Below are positions 1-7,484 of a stretch of 15,751 nucleotides of DNA, in pieces. The notes under the pieces were generated by a model that was not told where the DNA came from, made no database searches, and was given only the letters and a program-made list of their open reading frames with translations. Numbering within the stretch: the first letter of the stretch is position 1; each line of letters begins with the position of its first letter. The DNA is from an uncultured Ruminococcus sp. GTDB taxonomy: Bacteria > Bacillota > Clostridia > Oscillospirales > Ruminococcaceae. The stretch is from positions 1-15,751 of the forward strand of contig CADBQZ010000150.1 in NCBI GenBank assembly GCA_902796865.1, read 5' to 3'. A program made the position numbers and the translations under genes.

Positions 1-2
1 CA

Positions 3-473
3 GGTATAGAGATACATCCGGGCGCTAAAATTGGCAAAGGGCTTTTTATAGATCACGGCATGGGCGTAGTAATAGGCGAAACTGCCGAGATAGGCGACAA
101 CTGTCTTATATATCAGGGGGTCACATTGGGCGGTACCGGAAAGGAAAAGGGCAAGCGTCACCCTACTATCGGCAATAATGTCATGATAGGCGCAGGCGCT
201 AAGGTTTTAGGACCTTTCAAGATAGGCGATAACGTAAAGATAGCCGCAGGAGCGGTCGTTTTAGAGCCTATCCCCGACAACTGTACAGCCGCCGGAGTTC
301 CCGCAAGGATAGTCCGCAGCGGCGGTCAAAGGGTCTGCAAAGAGCTTGACCAGGTGCATATACCTGATCCGGTATCACAGGAACTTTGTGCATTGAAATT
401 TGAGATAAGCAGGCTCAAAAAGAAACTCGACACACTGACAGAAGCAACAGGCAGCGAAAATGAAAAGCATTAA
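3..473 (+). CDS. cysE: Serine O-acetyltransferase, 5'-truncated by the window edge
   Basis: It makes O-acetylserine from serine and acetyl-CoA, the first committed step of cysteine synthesis in the cytoplasm. Reading from base 3, the visible part has left-handed beta-helix hexapeptide repeats. It includes the family's [10 protein letters not shown] segment, the active-site region [16 protein letters not shown], and [17 protein letters not shown], which forms the acetyl-CoA/serine site; together these are diagnostic of CysE. The N-terminal helical domain and the true start lie upstream of the window. The C-terminal tail ([12 protein letters not shown]) is probably a short coiled coil. The last 14 bases overlap the next gene, so the two are co-transcribed. 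CysE near CysS is a common arrangement in Firmicutes; here two other genes sit between them. Confidence 0.96.
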   Translation, partial: GIEIHPGAKIGKGLFIDHGMGVVIGETAEIGDNCLIYQGVTLGGTGKEKGKRHPTIGNNVMIGAGAKVLGPFKIGDNVKIAAGAVVLEPIPDNCTAAGVPARIVRSGGQRVCKELDQVHIPDPVSQELCALKFEISRLKKKLDTLTEATGSENEKH

Positions 474-954
474 GCTCCCCCATGTGGGAATGAGGATATG
501 GAAAACGGTAATAGCTGTTTTCATCTGTGCTGTGCTTGGACGCATCACCGGGATACACCCGTTTTATGCGATAATAGCGGCAATATTATGTATGCAGCAG
601 AATACCGAGCAGAGCATCAAAAAGGGAGCAGTAAGGCTCGTTGGAACGGCAATAGGCGGAGCATTCGCAGTACTTATACTGCTTCTGATAGACTTCACGC
701 CGCTAGAAGAATTCTCAGCACTCTATTATATAGTACTGTCGCTCTGCGTTATCCCTCTTATATATTCAAACGTACTGCTCGGAAGAGAGGCAAGCTCGTA
801 TATCACCTGCGTTGTATTTTTCAGTATCGTACTGTCGCATTTTGATACGGAGAACCACTATATTTTTGCATTGCAAAGAATGCTCGAGACCGCCGCAGGC
901 ATAATCATCTCGGTAGCAGTGAATAAGCTCATTAAAAATAATGATAAAACTTGA
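460..954 (+). CDS. Small integral membrane protein, aromatic acid exporter / FUSC-like
   Basis: A 164-residue protein with about six hydrophobic helices (roughly residues 12-32, 33-46, 56-78, 85-108, 111-128 and 136-158) and almost no soluble part. The spacing of helices and the segments [30 protein letters not shown] and [10 protein letters not shown] resemble the N-terminal membrane half of the ArAE_1/FUSC family, proposed to export aromatic acids or similar anions. The cytoplasmic C-terminal domain of longer family members is absent, so this is a membrane-only form. It starts inside cysE (14-base overlap), which suggests translational coupling. The substrate cannot be read from the sequence; family assignment is moderately sure, transport function is inference. 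Confidence 0.75.
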   Translation: MKSIKLPHVGMRIWKTVIAVFICAVLGRITGIHPFYAIIAAILCMQQNTEQSIKKGAVRLVGTAIGGAFAVLILLLIDFTPLEEFSALYYIVLSLCVIPLIYSNVLLGREASSYITCVVFFSIVLSHFDTENHYIFALQRMLETAAGIIISVAVNKLIKNNDKT

Positions 955-979
955 CAATTCCCGTTAAATGGTATATAAT
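951..979 (+). promoter_or_regulatory. Consensus sigma-A promoter before the LRR-dockerin gene
   Basis: TTGACA at 951-956 and TATAAT at 974-979 are separated by exactly 17 bases, a perfect match to the vegetative consensus. The -35 box overlaps the stop codon of the preceding membrane-protein gene. Transcription should begin near 986, giving a leader of about 168 bases before the ATG at 1154, or a short RNA ending at the hairpins at 994-1058. Confidence 0.85.
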
Positions 980-993
980 TTGTATTAAAGCAA

Positions 994-1020
994 ACAATTC
1001 TGATGCTGAACAAGAATTGT
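994..1020. other. Stem-loop 1 of the intergenic island
   Basis: ACAATTCT (994-1001) and AGAATTGT (1013-1020) form a perfect 8-bp stem with an 11-base loop. Read on the - strand, the stem is followed by TTTGCTTT and could act as a terminator for a leftward transcript. The stem-loop starts with TGATGC (1001-1006, the last stem base plus the loop), which is complementary to GCATCA at 1090-1095, so a long-range pairing or pseudoknot is possible. Confidence 0.6.
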
Positions 1021-1032
1021 CACACAAATAGT

Positions 1033-1058
1033 AAACCGGGGATGGCAGTCCCCGGTTT
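1033..1058. terminator. Strong GC-rich stem-loop 2 (possible terminator)
   Basis: AAACCGGGGA (1033-1042) pairs perfectly with TCCCCGGTTT (1049-1058) around the loop TGGCAG, a 10-bp stem. No real T-run follows on either strand, so it is not a textbook intrinsic terminator. It may terminate the cysE operon, end a short RNA started at 986, or be a structural element of the leader. Confidence 0.55.
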
Positions 1059-1098
1059 CGCATTATCGCAAAAAGGAATAAGCGATCCTGCATCATTT

Positions 1099-1128
1099 AT
1101 TATATCATATTTTTACATTTTTCGTCAA
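1099..1128 (-). promoter_or_regulatory. Leftward sigma-A-type promoter facing the 951 promoter
   Basis: On the - strand TTGACG (1128-1123) and TATAAT (1104-1099) are separated by 18 bases. A transcript would start near 1092 and run left through both stem-loops, toward the end of the membrane-protein gene, with no - strand gene downstream. This suggests a small RNA of about 100 bases ending at the 1020-994 stem, but expression is not shown by sequence. Confidence 0.5.
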
Positions 1129-1153
1129 TTGCTTATTATAAAAGGAGAAATAA

Positions 1154-1945
1154 ATGAAACTCAAAAATAAAATAATATCAGCGGTGGCAATAGCTATTAC
1201 AGCTTTGGGCAGTATGCCAATAATAAATGATAACGCCGTAAGCGCTGTAAATATAAGTGAAAGGCTTTATGATGGATCCTCAAAACTTTATTATCATAAA
1301 TTTGATGACAACGATGACGGTATATATGAATATATATCTATAGGCTATGAACACGCCGGACTCCAGGACGAATATGACGGTCTTACAAACTACGACGGCT
1401 TAAAAAACGTTGTTATCCCCTCTGAGCTTGACGGACTTCCGGTCAAAAAGATCGGAACTACCGCATTTGACAAATGTCCGACACTTGAGACCGTTGTGAT
1501 ACCCGAAAGTGTCACATACATAGGCGGTCTTGCATTTGAATATTGTCCGTCTCTCAAAAGTGTTACAATAGAAAATACAAGATGCGAGATATATCCCAGA
1601 AGTGAAACTATATCAAACGGGTATGTTAAAAACGGAAAAGACACAGCAGATTATTACAATGGTGTCATAAAAGGACACAAAGGCTCATCTGCACAGACTT
1701 ATGCTGAAATGTGGGGCTATAAATTTGAAAATATAGAAGGCAGCAATACCGAGTCCGCTATCCGTGGCGATGCTGACCAGAACGGTGTACTTGATATCCG
1801 TGACGCTGTATTTATCGCAAGGAAGCTTTCACAGAAAAGGTCGGCGGCTCTGCCCGAAACGGCAGATTTCAACGGCGACAGCAAGATAAATGTCCGTGAT
1901 GCTGCGGATATAGCAAAATTTCTTTCAGTAAATAAATATAAATAA
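1154..1945 (+). CDS. Secreted leucine-rich-repeat protein with C-terminal dockerin
   Basis: A 263-residue exported protein. Residues 1-31 form a signal peptide (basic MKLKNK start, hydrophobic core, likely cleavage after AVSA). Residues about 85-190 carry BspA-type LRR_5 repeats (VVIPSELDGLPVKKIG, VVIPESVTYIGGLAF, CPSLKSVTIE). Residues 204-262 are a type I dockerin with two calcium-loop repeats, DADQNGVLDIRDA (206-218) and DFNGDSKINVRDA (238-250). Dockerins bind cohesins on scaffoldins or the cell surface, so the protein is probably displayed in a cellulosome-like assembly. The LRR part has no recognisable enzyme and may bind protein or surface ligands. AAAGGAG lies just upstream of ATG 1154. 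The gene ends 20 bases before cysS, implying a shared transcript. The ligand is unknown. Confidence 0.9.
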   Translation: MKLKNKIISAVAIAITALGSMPIINDNAVSAVNISERLYDGSSKLYYHKFDDNDDGIYEYISIGYEHAGLQDEYDGLTNYDGLKNVVIPSELDGLPVKKIGTTAFDKCPTLETVVIPESVTYIGGLAFEYCPSLKSVTIENTRCEIYPRSETISNGYVKNGKDTADYYNGVIKGHKGSSAQTYAEMWGYKFENIEGSNTESAIRGDADQNGVLDIRDAVFIARKLSQKRSAALPETADFNGDSKINVRDAADIAKFLSVNKYK

Positions 1946-1965
1946 TAATATAAAGAGGTACAATA

Positions 1966-3360
1966 ATGAAAATTTATAACACACTTACCGCAAAAAAAGA
2001 AGATTTTAAACCGATAAACGACGGCAAAGTCGGTATATATGTCTGTGGTCCTACCGTTTATAACCGCATACATATCGGAAACGCAAGGCCGATATGCGTT
2101 TTCGACGTGTTCAGACGTTATCTTGAATACAAGGGATATGACGTAAAGTTCATTCAAAACTATACCGACGTAAACGATAAGATAATCGCACAGGCAGAAA
2201 AAGAGGGGCTTACTCCCGAAGAGACTGCGCTTAAATATATTGCAGAATACGAAAAGGACGCTTTGGGCTTAAACGTCCGTCCTGCAGATGTACACCCTAA
2301 AGTATCGCAGTACATGGATAAGATAATCGACATGATACAGACACTTGTTGATAACGGCTATGCCTACGAGTCACACGGAGATGTGTACTACCGTACAAGG
2401 AAATTCAAAGGCTACGGCAAGCTTTCAAAGCAGTCGATAGACGATCTTATCGCCGGGGCAAGGGTCGAGGTCAATGATATAAAAGAAGACCCGTTGGATT
2501 TTGCTCTCTGGAAATCCGCAGGTGAAGACGAACAGCACTGGGATTCACCGTGGGGCAAGGGCAGACCGGGCTGGCATATAGAATGCTCCGCTATGGCAAA
2601 AGACTGCTTAGGCGATACTATAGATATACACTGCGGCGGTAAGGATCTTGTATTCCCACACCACGAAAACGAGATAGCACAGTCGGAAGCCGCAACAGGA
2701 AAGCAGTTTTCAAACTACTGGATGCACAACGGACATATCAACATCGACAATAAGAAAATGTCGAAATCTGCCGGAAACTTTTTCCTTACCCGTGATGCAG
2801 CCGAAAAGTACGGATATGAGACTATACGCTACCTTATGATACAGGCGCACTACAGAATGCCTATGAATTATACAGCAGAACTGCTCGAATCATGCAAAGC
2901 TTCGCTAGAAAGGCTCTATAACTGCCGTGAAAGCCTTGAAAAGGCAATAGAAAACGCCCAAAGCGGCAGCATCTCAAAAGATGCCGAAGAAATACTTGCA
3001 AAGAGAAAAGAACAGTTCGAGACCGCTATGGACGACGACCTCAATACAGCAGACGGTCTTACAGCAGTATTCGAGCTTGCAAGAGACATAAACATAATGA
3101 CATCAGACGGTAATACGCCAAAAGAACAGCTCGAAAAGGCAGCAGAACTTTTCGATACGCTCACAGGCGTTCTCGGAATACTTTACAACAGAAAAAAAGC
3201 GGACGAGATACCTGCCGAGATAAAAGAGCTTGCAGCTCAGAGAGCAGAAGCAAGAAAAGCAAAAGATTTCGCACTTGCAGATAAATTAAGAGATAAAATC
3301 GCCGAACTCGGATATGATATAAAAGAGACACGTCAGGGAACACAGATAACGAAAAAATAA
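1966..3360 (+). CDS. cysS: Cysteinyl-tRNA synthetase
   Basis: Charges tRNA-Cys with cysteine in the cytoplasm. The 464-residue length is normal for the family. Class I landmarks are present: HIGN at 36-39 and KMSKS at 264-268. The zinc site that selects cysteine appears intact (C27, C207, H232, E236 by position in YVCGPT, HIECSAM and PHHENE). The C-terminal region has the usual helical anticodon-binding end (AQRAEARKAKDFALADKLRDKI). An AGAGG site precedes ATG 1966. It is placed between a dockerin gene and a cyclophilin-like gene with gaps of 20 and 10 bases, so all three are probably on one transcript from the 951 promoter, unless an internal promoter exists. Confidence 0.98.
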   Translation: MKIYNTLTAKKEDFKPINDGKVGIYVCGPTVYNRIHIGNARPICVFDVFRRYLEYKGYDVKFIQNYTDVNDKIIAQAEKEGLTPEETALKYIAEYEKDALGLNVRPADVHPKVSQYMDKIIDMIQTLVDNGYAYESHGDVYYRTRKFKGYGKLSKQSIDDLIAGARVEVNDIKEDPLDFALWKSAGEDEQHWDSPWGKGRPGWHIECSAMAKDCLGDTIDIHCGGKDLVFPHHENEIAQSEAATGKQFSNYWMHNGHINIDNKKMSKSAGNFFLTRDAAEKYGYETIRYLMIQAHYRMPMNYTAELLESCKASLERLYNCRESLEKAIENAQSGSISKDAEEILAKRKEQFETAMDDDLNTADGLTAVFELARDINIMTSDGNTPKEQLEKAAELFDTLTGVLGILYNRKKADEIPAEIKELAAQRAEARKAKDFALADKLRDKIAELGYDIKETRQGTQITKK

Positions 3361-3370
3361 GGGAGTATAT

Positions 3371-4234
3371 ATGAGCAGAAGAGTAAAATATATAATAATG
3401 GGGCTGTTCATCTGTGCGGCACTAAGCTTTGCAACCGTTTCCTGTATGCAGCTTTTTTCAGGAAAAAACAAAGATTATATAGACATGGACAGCATAGACC
3501 TTGTTCAGACAAAAGAACCGGAAGCCGGCGCTCCTATCGCCACTATAAAAACTACGCTGGGCGATATAACAGCCGTGCTTTACCCCGATAAAGCGCCTGA
3601 GACGGTAAAGCATTTCACTGAGCTTGCAAAAAGCGGATATTACGACAACACCTACGTTTTCAACTGTGAACAGGGATATTATTTTGCGGCAGGAAGCCCC
3701 AAAAAGAACGGCGACCTCGATGAGAGCAAGCCGGACGGCATAGAAGAATGGGAACAGGAGCTAAGCCACGACCTCTGGACATTCAAAGGCGCTCTTTGCA
3801 GCATACCGACCGGCGACAGCGGCGGATTCTGGGATAAGCTCACCGGGAAATCAAAGGTCTTAAACGGAAGCCGCTTTACGATACTCGGAAGCGAAGACTT
3901 TACCGAAGAATTCAAGCAGCAGCTCCTTGAAAAAAGTGAGTACCAGAAGCTTGCCGAAAAGTATATTGAGCTTCGGGGCGTACCGGCGCTTGCACAGACA
4001 ATAACTGTTTTTGGTCAGGTCTATGACGGCTTTGACGTGCTTGAAAAGCTTCTTTCTCTCGAAACGGCAAAATCATCAAACGAAGAAGTAAATATCCCCG
4101 TGGACGATGTTATGATAAAAACTATCGAGATAGGAAGCTATAAGACAAGAGGCGAATGGGCGCTTACAGAAAGCGTTAAGGAAACTACCGCAGTTTCTGC
4201 AACAACTGTTGCACAAACAACAAGTTCTAAGTAA
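3371..4234 (+). CDS. Cyclophilin-like surface protein with degenerate active site
   Basis: A 287-residue protein with an N-terminal hydrophobic segment (about 5-24) ending in VSC at residue 25. This could be a weak lipobox (T at -3 is unusual) or a plain membrane anchor. Residues about 55-248 follow the cyclophilin peptidyl-prolyl isomerase fold: ATIKTTLGDITAVLYPDKAPETVKHF and the late ITVFGQVYDGFDVLEKL. The active-site strand normally reading FHRII..FMIQGGDP is instead VFNCEQGYYFAAGSP, so the catalytic Arg and the Gln are replaced by N98 and A106. The NGSQFYI-type segment is also not canonical (NGSRFTILGS). It probably lacks normal isomerase activity and may be a chaperone or binding protein. 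The tail (about 260-287) is Ser/Thr-rich. GGGAG precedes ATG 3371; the gap to cysS is 10 bases. Confidence 0.85.
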   Translation: MSRRVKYIIMGLFICAALSFATVSCMQLFSGKNKDYIDMDSIDLVQTKEPEAGAPIATIKTTLGDITAVLYPDKAPETVKHFTELAKSGYYDNTYVFNCEQGYYFAAGSPKKNGDLDESKPDGIEEWEQELSHDLWTFKGALCSIPTGDSGGFWDKLTGKSKVLNGSRFTILGSEDFTEEFKQQLLEKSEYQKLAEKYIELRGVPALAQTITVFGQVYDGFDVLEKLLSLETAKSSNEEVNIPVDDVMIKTIEIGSYKTRGEWALTESVKETTAVSATTVAQTTSSK

Positions 4235-4348
4235 TAAGTTTGAATTTAGCAAACAAATGTTCTGTAGAAACTGACGTTAATTTCATGAATTGCCATGTTT
4301 AAATTAGTTCATTATCTACCAATCAGTTTTTAAATTTTCAATATACTC

Positions 4349-4377
4349 TTTACAAATCCGAAAAATAAGGGTATAAT
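4349..4377 (+). promoter_or_regulatory. Sigma-A promoter for the second cyclophilin gene
   Basis: TTTACA (4349-4354) and TATAAT (4372-4377) are 17 bases apart. The predicted start near 4384 gives a leader of about 45 bases before ATG 4430, which is preceded by AAGAGGTG. The upstream 4235-4348 stretch is AT-rich and I see only a weak GTTTG/CAAAC stem at its start, no clear terminator. Confidence 0.75.
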
Positions 4378-4429
4378 GTAAAAGTTAGGCATAGAAAATA
4401 TCATTTATTTCAAGAGGTGTGTAACAAAA

Positions 4430-5191
4430 ATGATAAACATAAAGAAAGCAGCAGCGGCTGTATTTTGTTGTGCCATATTTGCAGCATCGTTTTCAGGCTG
4501 TGATGAAAAAAGCAGCAAGAAACCGACAAACGCAGAACCGCCGACTGAATATACAGGTATAGTAAACTATACTCCGCCGGAAGAAGGCGAAGATATACTT
4601 GTATTGACTTTGAAAGATTACGGCGATATAAAAATAAAACTTTTCCCTGAGGAAGCTCCTAAGGGTGTTGAGAACATTTTAGGTCTTACCGAGAAAAAAT
4701 ATTACGACGGACTTATATTCCACAGGATAATAAGCGACTTTATGATACAGGGCGGTGACCCGGAAGGAAGCGGCAGAGGCGGCGAATCTATCTGGGGCGG
4801 AAAATTTGACGGTGGCATAAGCCCTAACCTTATCCACGCAGCAGGTGCTGTTGCATATGCAAACAGCGGTTCACCTACCACAAACGGAAGCCAGTTTTAT
4901 ATCGTAACAGGTACAAAGCTTTCGGATCAGGAAGCAGACCAGTATAAAGCTTCCGGCATAAAGATCTCAGATGACGCTTTGAAAATATACAAAGAAGACG
5001 GCGGAGCGGTATATCTCGACGGACGTTATACTGTTTTCGGACAGGTATTCGACGGTCTTGACAAGGTATTTGAGGTACAGAAGGTCGAAACAGATGCAAA
5101 CGACAAGCCGCTCAAGGATGTCGTTATCGAATCTATGAGAGTTGAAAAATACGACGGCTCGGATGTTAAATTCCATTTGAGCGATTATTGA
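4430..5191 (+). CDS. Cyclophilin-type peptidyl-prolyl cis-trans isomerase, lipoprotein
   Basis: Catalyses cis-trans isomerisation of prolyl bonds, likely on exported proteins folding outside the membrane. Residues 1-24 form a signal peptide ending in FSGC, with C24 as probable lipidation site, followed by a short polar linker. The cyclophilin domain (about 55-245) keeps FHRIISDFMIQGGDP with the catalytic Arg at 99, F104 and Q107, and the NGSQFYIV strand. The position of the usual His in LDGKH is Tyr (LDGRYTVFGQV), a modest departure. An insertion around residues 165-190 lengthens the loop before that strand. It has its own promoter, unlike the degenerate paralogue just upstream. Confidence 0.94.
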   Translation: MINIKKAAAAVFCCAIFAASFSGCDEKSSKKPTNAEPPTEYTGIVNYTPPEEGEDILVLTLKDYGDIKIKLFPEEAPKGVENILGLTEKKYYDGLIFHRIISDFMIQGGDPEGSGRGGESIWGGKFDGGISPNLIHAAGAVAYANSGSPTTNGSQFYIVTGTKLSDQEADQYKASGIKISDDALKIYKEDGGAVYLDGRYTVFGQVFDGLDKVFEVQKVETDANDKPLKDVVIESMRVEKYDGSDVKFHLSDY

Positions 5192-5217
5192 TAAAAAAAG
5201 AAAAATAAATAGAAAAT

Positions 5218-5328
5218 AAATGTAGACATACATTTCCCGCTTAAAGGATAAAAACTTAAAACGGGCAAATAATAAAACGAGTGGAGAAAAAGAAAAAAGA
5301 TGCTCTTTTTTAAAAAACAGATCATCTT
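5218..5328 (+). other. Structured leader region upstream of murA
   Basis: Three stem-loops lie in this AT-rich gap: AAATGTA/TACATTT (5218-5224 with 5229-5235), CCCG/CGGG with an inner TTAA pair (5236-5265), and AAGATG/CATCTT enclosing TTTTTTAAAAAA (5297-5328). None is followed by a clean T-run and no convincing promoter is seen here. They may be a weak terminator, an RNA leader, or chance folding of AT-rich sequence. Confidence 0.35.
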
Positions 5329-5345
5329 ATTTGGGAGAGAAAAAA

Positions 5346-6629
5346 TTGGAAAAATTTGTAGTAAGAGGCGGAAACCGCCTTCAGGGCGAGATAACTGTCA
5401 GCGGTGCTAAAAACGCTGCTGTCGGTATTATCCCAGCCGTTATATTATCAGATGAGCCTTGTATCCTTGAAAATGTCCCGGATATAAGCGATGTATCCAT
5501 AAGCCTTCGTATATTACAGGAAATGGGTGCTTCGGTACAGACACTTGGCCGTGATGTTTTCAGGATAGATGCAAGCTTCATAAACAATTACTGCGTTCCT
5601 TATGAGAGCGCAAGACAGATGAGAGCTTCCTATTATTTTCTTGGAGCGCTCCTCGGCAAATTCAACAAAGCAAGAGTTTCAATGCCGGGCGGATGTCCTT
5701 TGGGTGACAGACCGATAGACCAGCATCTTAAAGCTTTCTCAGCTCTCGGTGCGAGATGCAATCTCGATCACGGAATGATAGATGTTTCAGCTGACAGGCT
5801 TTGCGGAAATCAGATATATCTCGATGTAGTATCTGTAGGCGCAACAATGAACGCAATGCTTGCTGCTGTAAAGGCAAAGGGTCTCAGCATAATAGAAAAC
5901 GCTGCGAAAGAGCCGCATATCGTAGACCTTGCAAACTTCTTGAACTCTATGGGTGCGGACATAATGGGCGCAGGTACTGACGTTATCAAGATAAGAGGCG
6001 TTGAAAGGCTTCATGGTGCGGTATATTCGGTAATACCGGATCAGATCGAAGCAGGTACATTCATGGTAGCAGCCGCTGCAACAGGCGGAGATGTGCTTGT
6101 AAAGAATGTTATCCCGAAGCATCTTGAATCTATAACAAACAAGCTTGAAAAGATCGGCGTAAACGTCGAGGAATTTGACGACAGTGTGAGAGTCTGGGTG
6201 GACGGACCGCTTGTCAAAACGAACATAAAAACAATGCCGCATCCGGGATTCCCGACTGATATGCAGCCGCAGATGGCAACGCTCCTCACTCTTGCAGAGG
6301 GAACGAGCATCATAACAGAGGGTGTCTGGGAGCAGCGTTTCAGATATGTTGACGAGCTTAGGAGAATGGGCGCTGACATCTCTGTTGACGGAAAGGTCGC
6401 AGTCGTAGAAGGCACTGGAAGACTTCAGGGCGCACCGGTCAAAGCGTGTGATTTAAGAGCAGGAGCCGCACTTATAATCGCAGGTCTTGCGGCATCAGGA
6501 GTTACCGAAGTCGAAGATATACACCATATCGAAAGAGGATATGACAATCTCGATAAAAAGCTCCAGGGCATAGGCGCAGATATCGTAAAGCGTCATTTCC
6601 CGGGCGGTTCGGTGAAAAAAGCTATCTGA
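5346..6629 (+). CDS. murA: UDP-N-acetylglucosamine 1-carboxyvinyltransferase
   Basis: Transfers enolpyruvate from PEP to UDP-GlcNAc, the first committed step of peptidoglycan precursor synthesis in the cytoplasm. I place the start at TTG 5346 because GGGAGAG lies six bases upstream and the product then begins MEKFVVRGG, as in the family. A TTG at 5331 is also in frame but has no ribosome binding site. With this start (427 residues), K22 and N23 fall at the positions known from E. coli MurA, and the catalytic, fosfomycin-reactive cysteine is C117 in GGCPLGDRP. Length and two-domain pattern are normal. It is followed by an intrinsic terminator. Firmicutes often carry two MurA paralogues; which one this is cannot be told here. 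Confidence 0.96.
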   Translation: MEKFVVRGGNRLQGEITVSGAKNAAVGIIPAVILSDEPCILENVPDISDVSISLRILQEMGASVQTLGRDVFRIDASFINNYCVPYESARQMRASYYFLGALLGKFNKARVSMPGGCPLGDRPIDQHLKAFSALGARCNLDHGMIDVSADRLCGNQIYLDVVSVGATMNAMLAAVKAKGLSIIENAAKEPHIVDLANFLNSMGADIMGAGTDVIKIRGVERLHGAVYSVIPDQIEAGTFMVAAAATGGDVLVKNVIPKHLESITNKLEKIGVNVEEFDDSVRVWVDGPLVKTNIKTMPHPGFPTDMQPQMATLLTLAEGTSIITEGVWEQRFRYVDELRRMGADISVDGKVAVVEGTGRLQGAPVKACDLRAGAALIIAGLAASGVTEVEDIHHIERGYDNLDKKLQGIGADIVKRHFPGGSVKKAI

Positions 6630-6650
6630 TAAGATCATCATCAATGATAT

Positions 6651-6680
6651 AAGGGGAACGTTTTATGCGTTCCCTTATTT
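6651..6680 (+). terminator. Intrinsic terminator of murA
   Basis: GGGAACG (6654-6660) pairs with CGTTCCC (6668-6674) around a 7-base loop, with AA/TT extending the stem past one bulged G, and the T-rich tail TTATTTT follows. The in-frame ATG at 6665 lies inside its loop and is unlikely to be a start codon. Confidence 0.8.
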
Positions 6681-6700
6681 TAACAGCGGAGAATAAAACA

Positions 6701-7483
6701 ATGGCAAGGATATATCCTCTCTTCAGCTCCAGCAAAGCGAACTCTACATTTATCGGAGACAGCCGGGGCGGCATACTGATAGATGCCGGCGCTTCATTCA
6801 AAAGAATGACTGAGGCTTTCCAGAAAAGCTCCCTTCCACTGTCAGCAATACAGGCGGTATTTATAACACACAGCCACTCAGACCATGTGAGCGGACTTAA
6901 AATGCTCACTAAAAAGACCGGTATCCCGGTTTTCGGTCAGGAAAAAACGCTTGAAGAGCTTTTAAAAAAAGAGCTTATCGCTCCTTGCTCGGAGGTATAT
7001 TCTCTTGACGATGCAGCAGCAGCTGCCGATATGGAGATAAGCTGTTTTGATACTCCTCATGACACGGTGCAGAGCTGCGGCTACAGGATAAAAACATCTG
7101 ACGGAAGAGTTTGTGCGGTATGTACTGACTTAGGGCACGTCACAAAAACCGTTGAAGAGAATCTTTACGGCTGTGACCTTGTGCTGCTTGAAGCAAATTA
7201 CGATGAAAAAATGCTCACTAATGGCATATATCCTTATTATCTTAAAGAGAGGATACGCTCAGATCATGGGCATCTGTCTAACAATGCCAGTGCAGCACAG
7301 GCAGAAAAACTCGTAAGAAACGGCACAACAAGGCTGATACTCGGGCATCTGAGCCAGGATAACAATACGCCGTACATAGCAGATAAAACAGTCGAAAAAG
7401 GTCTTAAAGAGCTTGTGAGAGGACGTGACTATCTTCTTGAAGTTGCTCCGGTCGAGACCACAGGGAAAATGATGGTATTTTAA
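6701..7483 (+). CDS. walJ: WalJ/YycJ-family metallo-beta-lactamase-fold hydrolase
   Basis: A 260-residue metallo-hydrolase of the type linked in Bacilli to DNA mismatch-repair exonuclease activity and the WalRK locus. The metal-binding motif is FITHSHSDHVSG (H57, H59, D61, H62), with a later PHDTVQSCGY histidine, the TDLGHVT metal aspartate region, and the YycJ-typical LLEANYDEKML and RIRSDHGHLSN segments. I chose ATG 6701 because AGCGGAG is nine bases upstream and MARIYPLFSSSKANST aligns with the family start. The longer in-frame ATG 6665 sits in the murA terminator loop. The gene is followed one base later by rlmH, the order seen at the end of wal loci, but no walR, walK or htrA is nearby. 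Confidence 0.9.
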   Translation: MARIYPLFSSSKANSTFIGDSRGGILIDAGASFKRMTEAFQKSSLPLSAIQAVFITHSHSDHVSGLKMLTKKTGIPVFGQEKTLEELLKKELIAPCSEVYSLDDAAAAADMEISCFDTPHDTVQSCGYRIKTSDGRVCAVCTDLGHVTKTVEENLYGCDLVLLEANYDEKMLTNGIYPYYLKERIRSDHGHLSNNASAAQAEKLVRNGTTRLILGHLSQDNNTPYIADKTVEKGLKELVRGRDYLLEVAPVETTGKMMVF

Positions 7484-7484
7484 A

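Noticed and set aside
955..1153. T-box or other known amino-acid riboswitch upstream of the cysS transcript
   Set aside because: No T-box consensus (such as the AGGGTGGNACCGCG core) is visible; the hairpins do not match a leader I recognise.
1003..1170. Small open frame of 55 codons with a hydrophobic C-terminal stretch, inside the promoter island
   Set aside because: No ribosome binding site before ATG 1003, it runs through the hairpins and into the dockerin start in another frame, and the hydrophobic run is just AT-rich sequence.
5331..5345. Longer murA start at TTG 5331
   Set aside because: No ribosome site upstream; the GGGAGAG that would serve the gene lies after this codon and fits TTG 5346.
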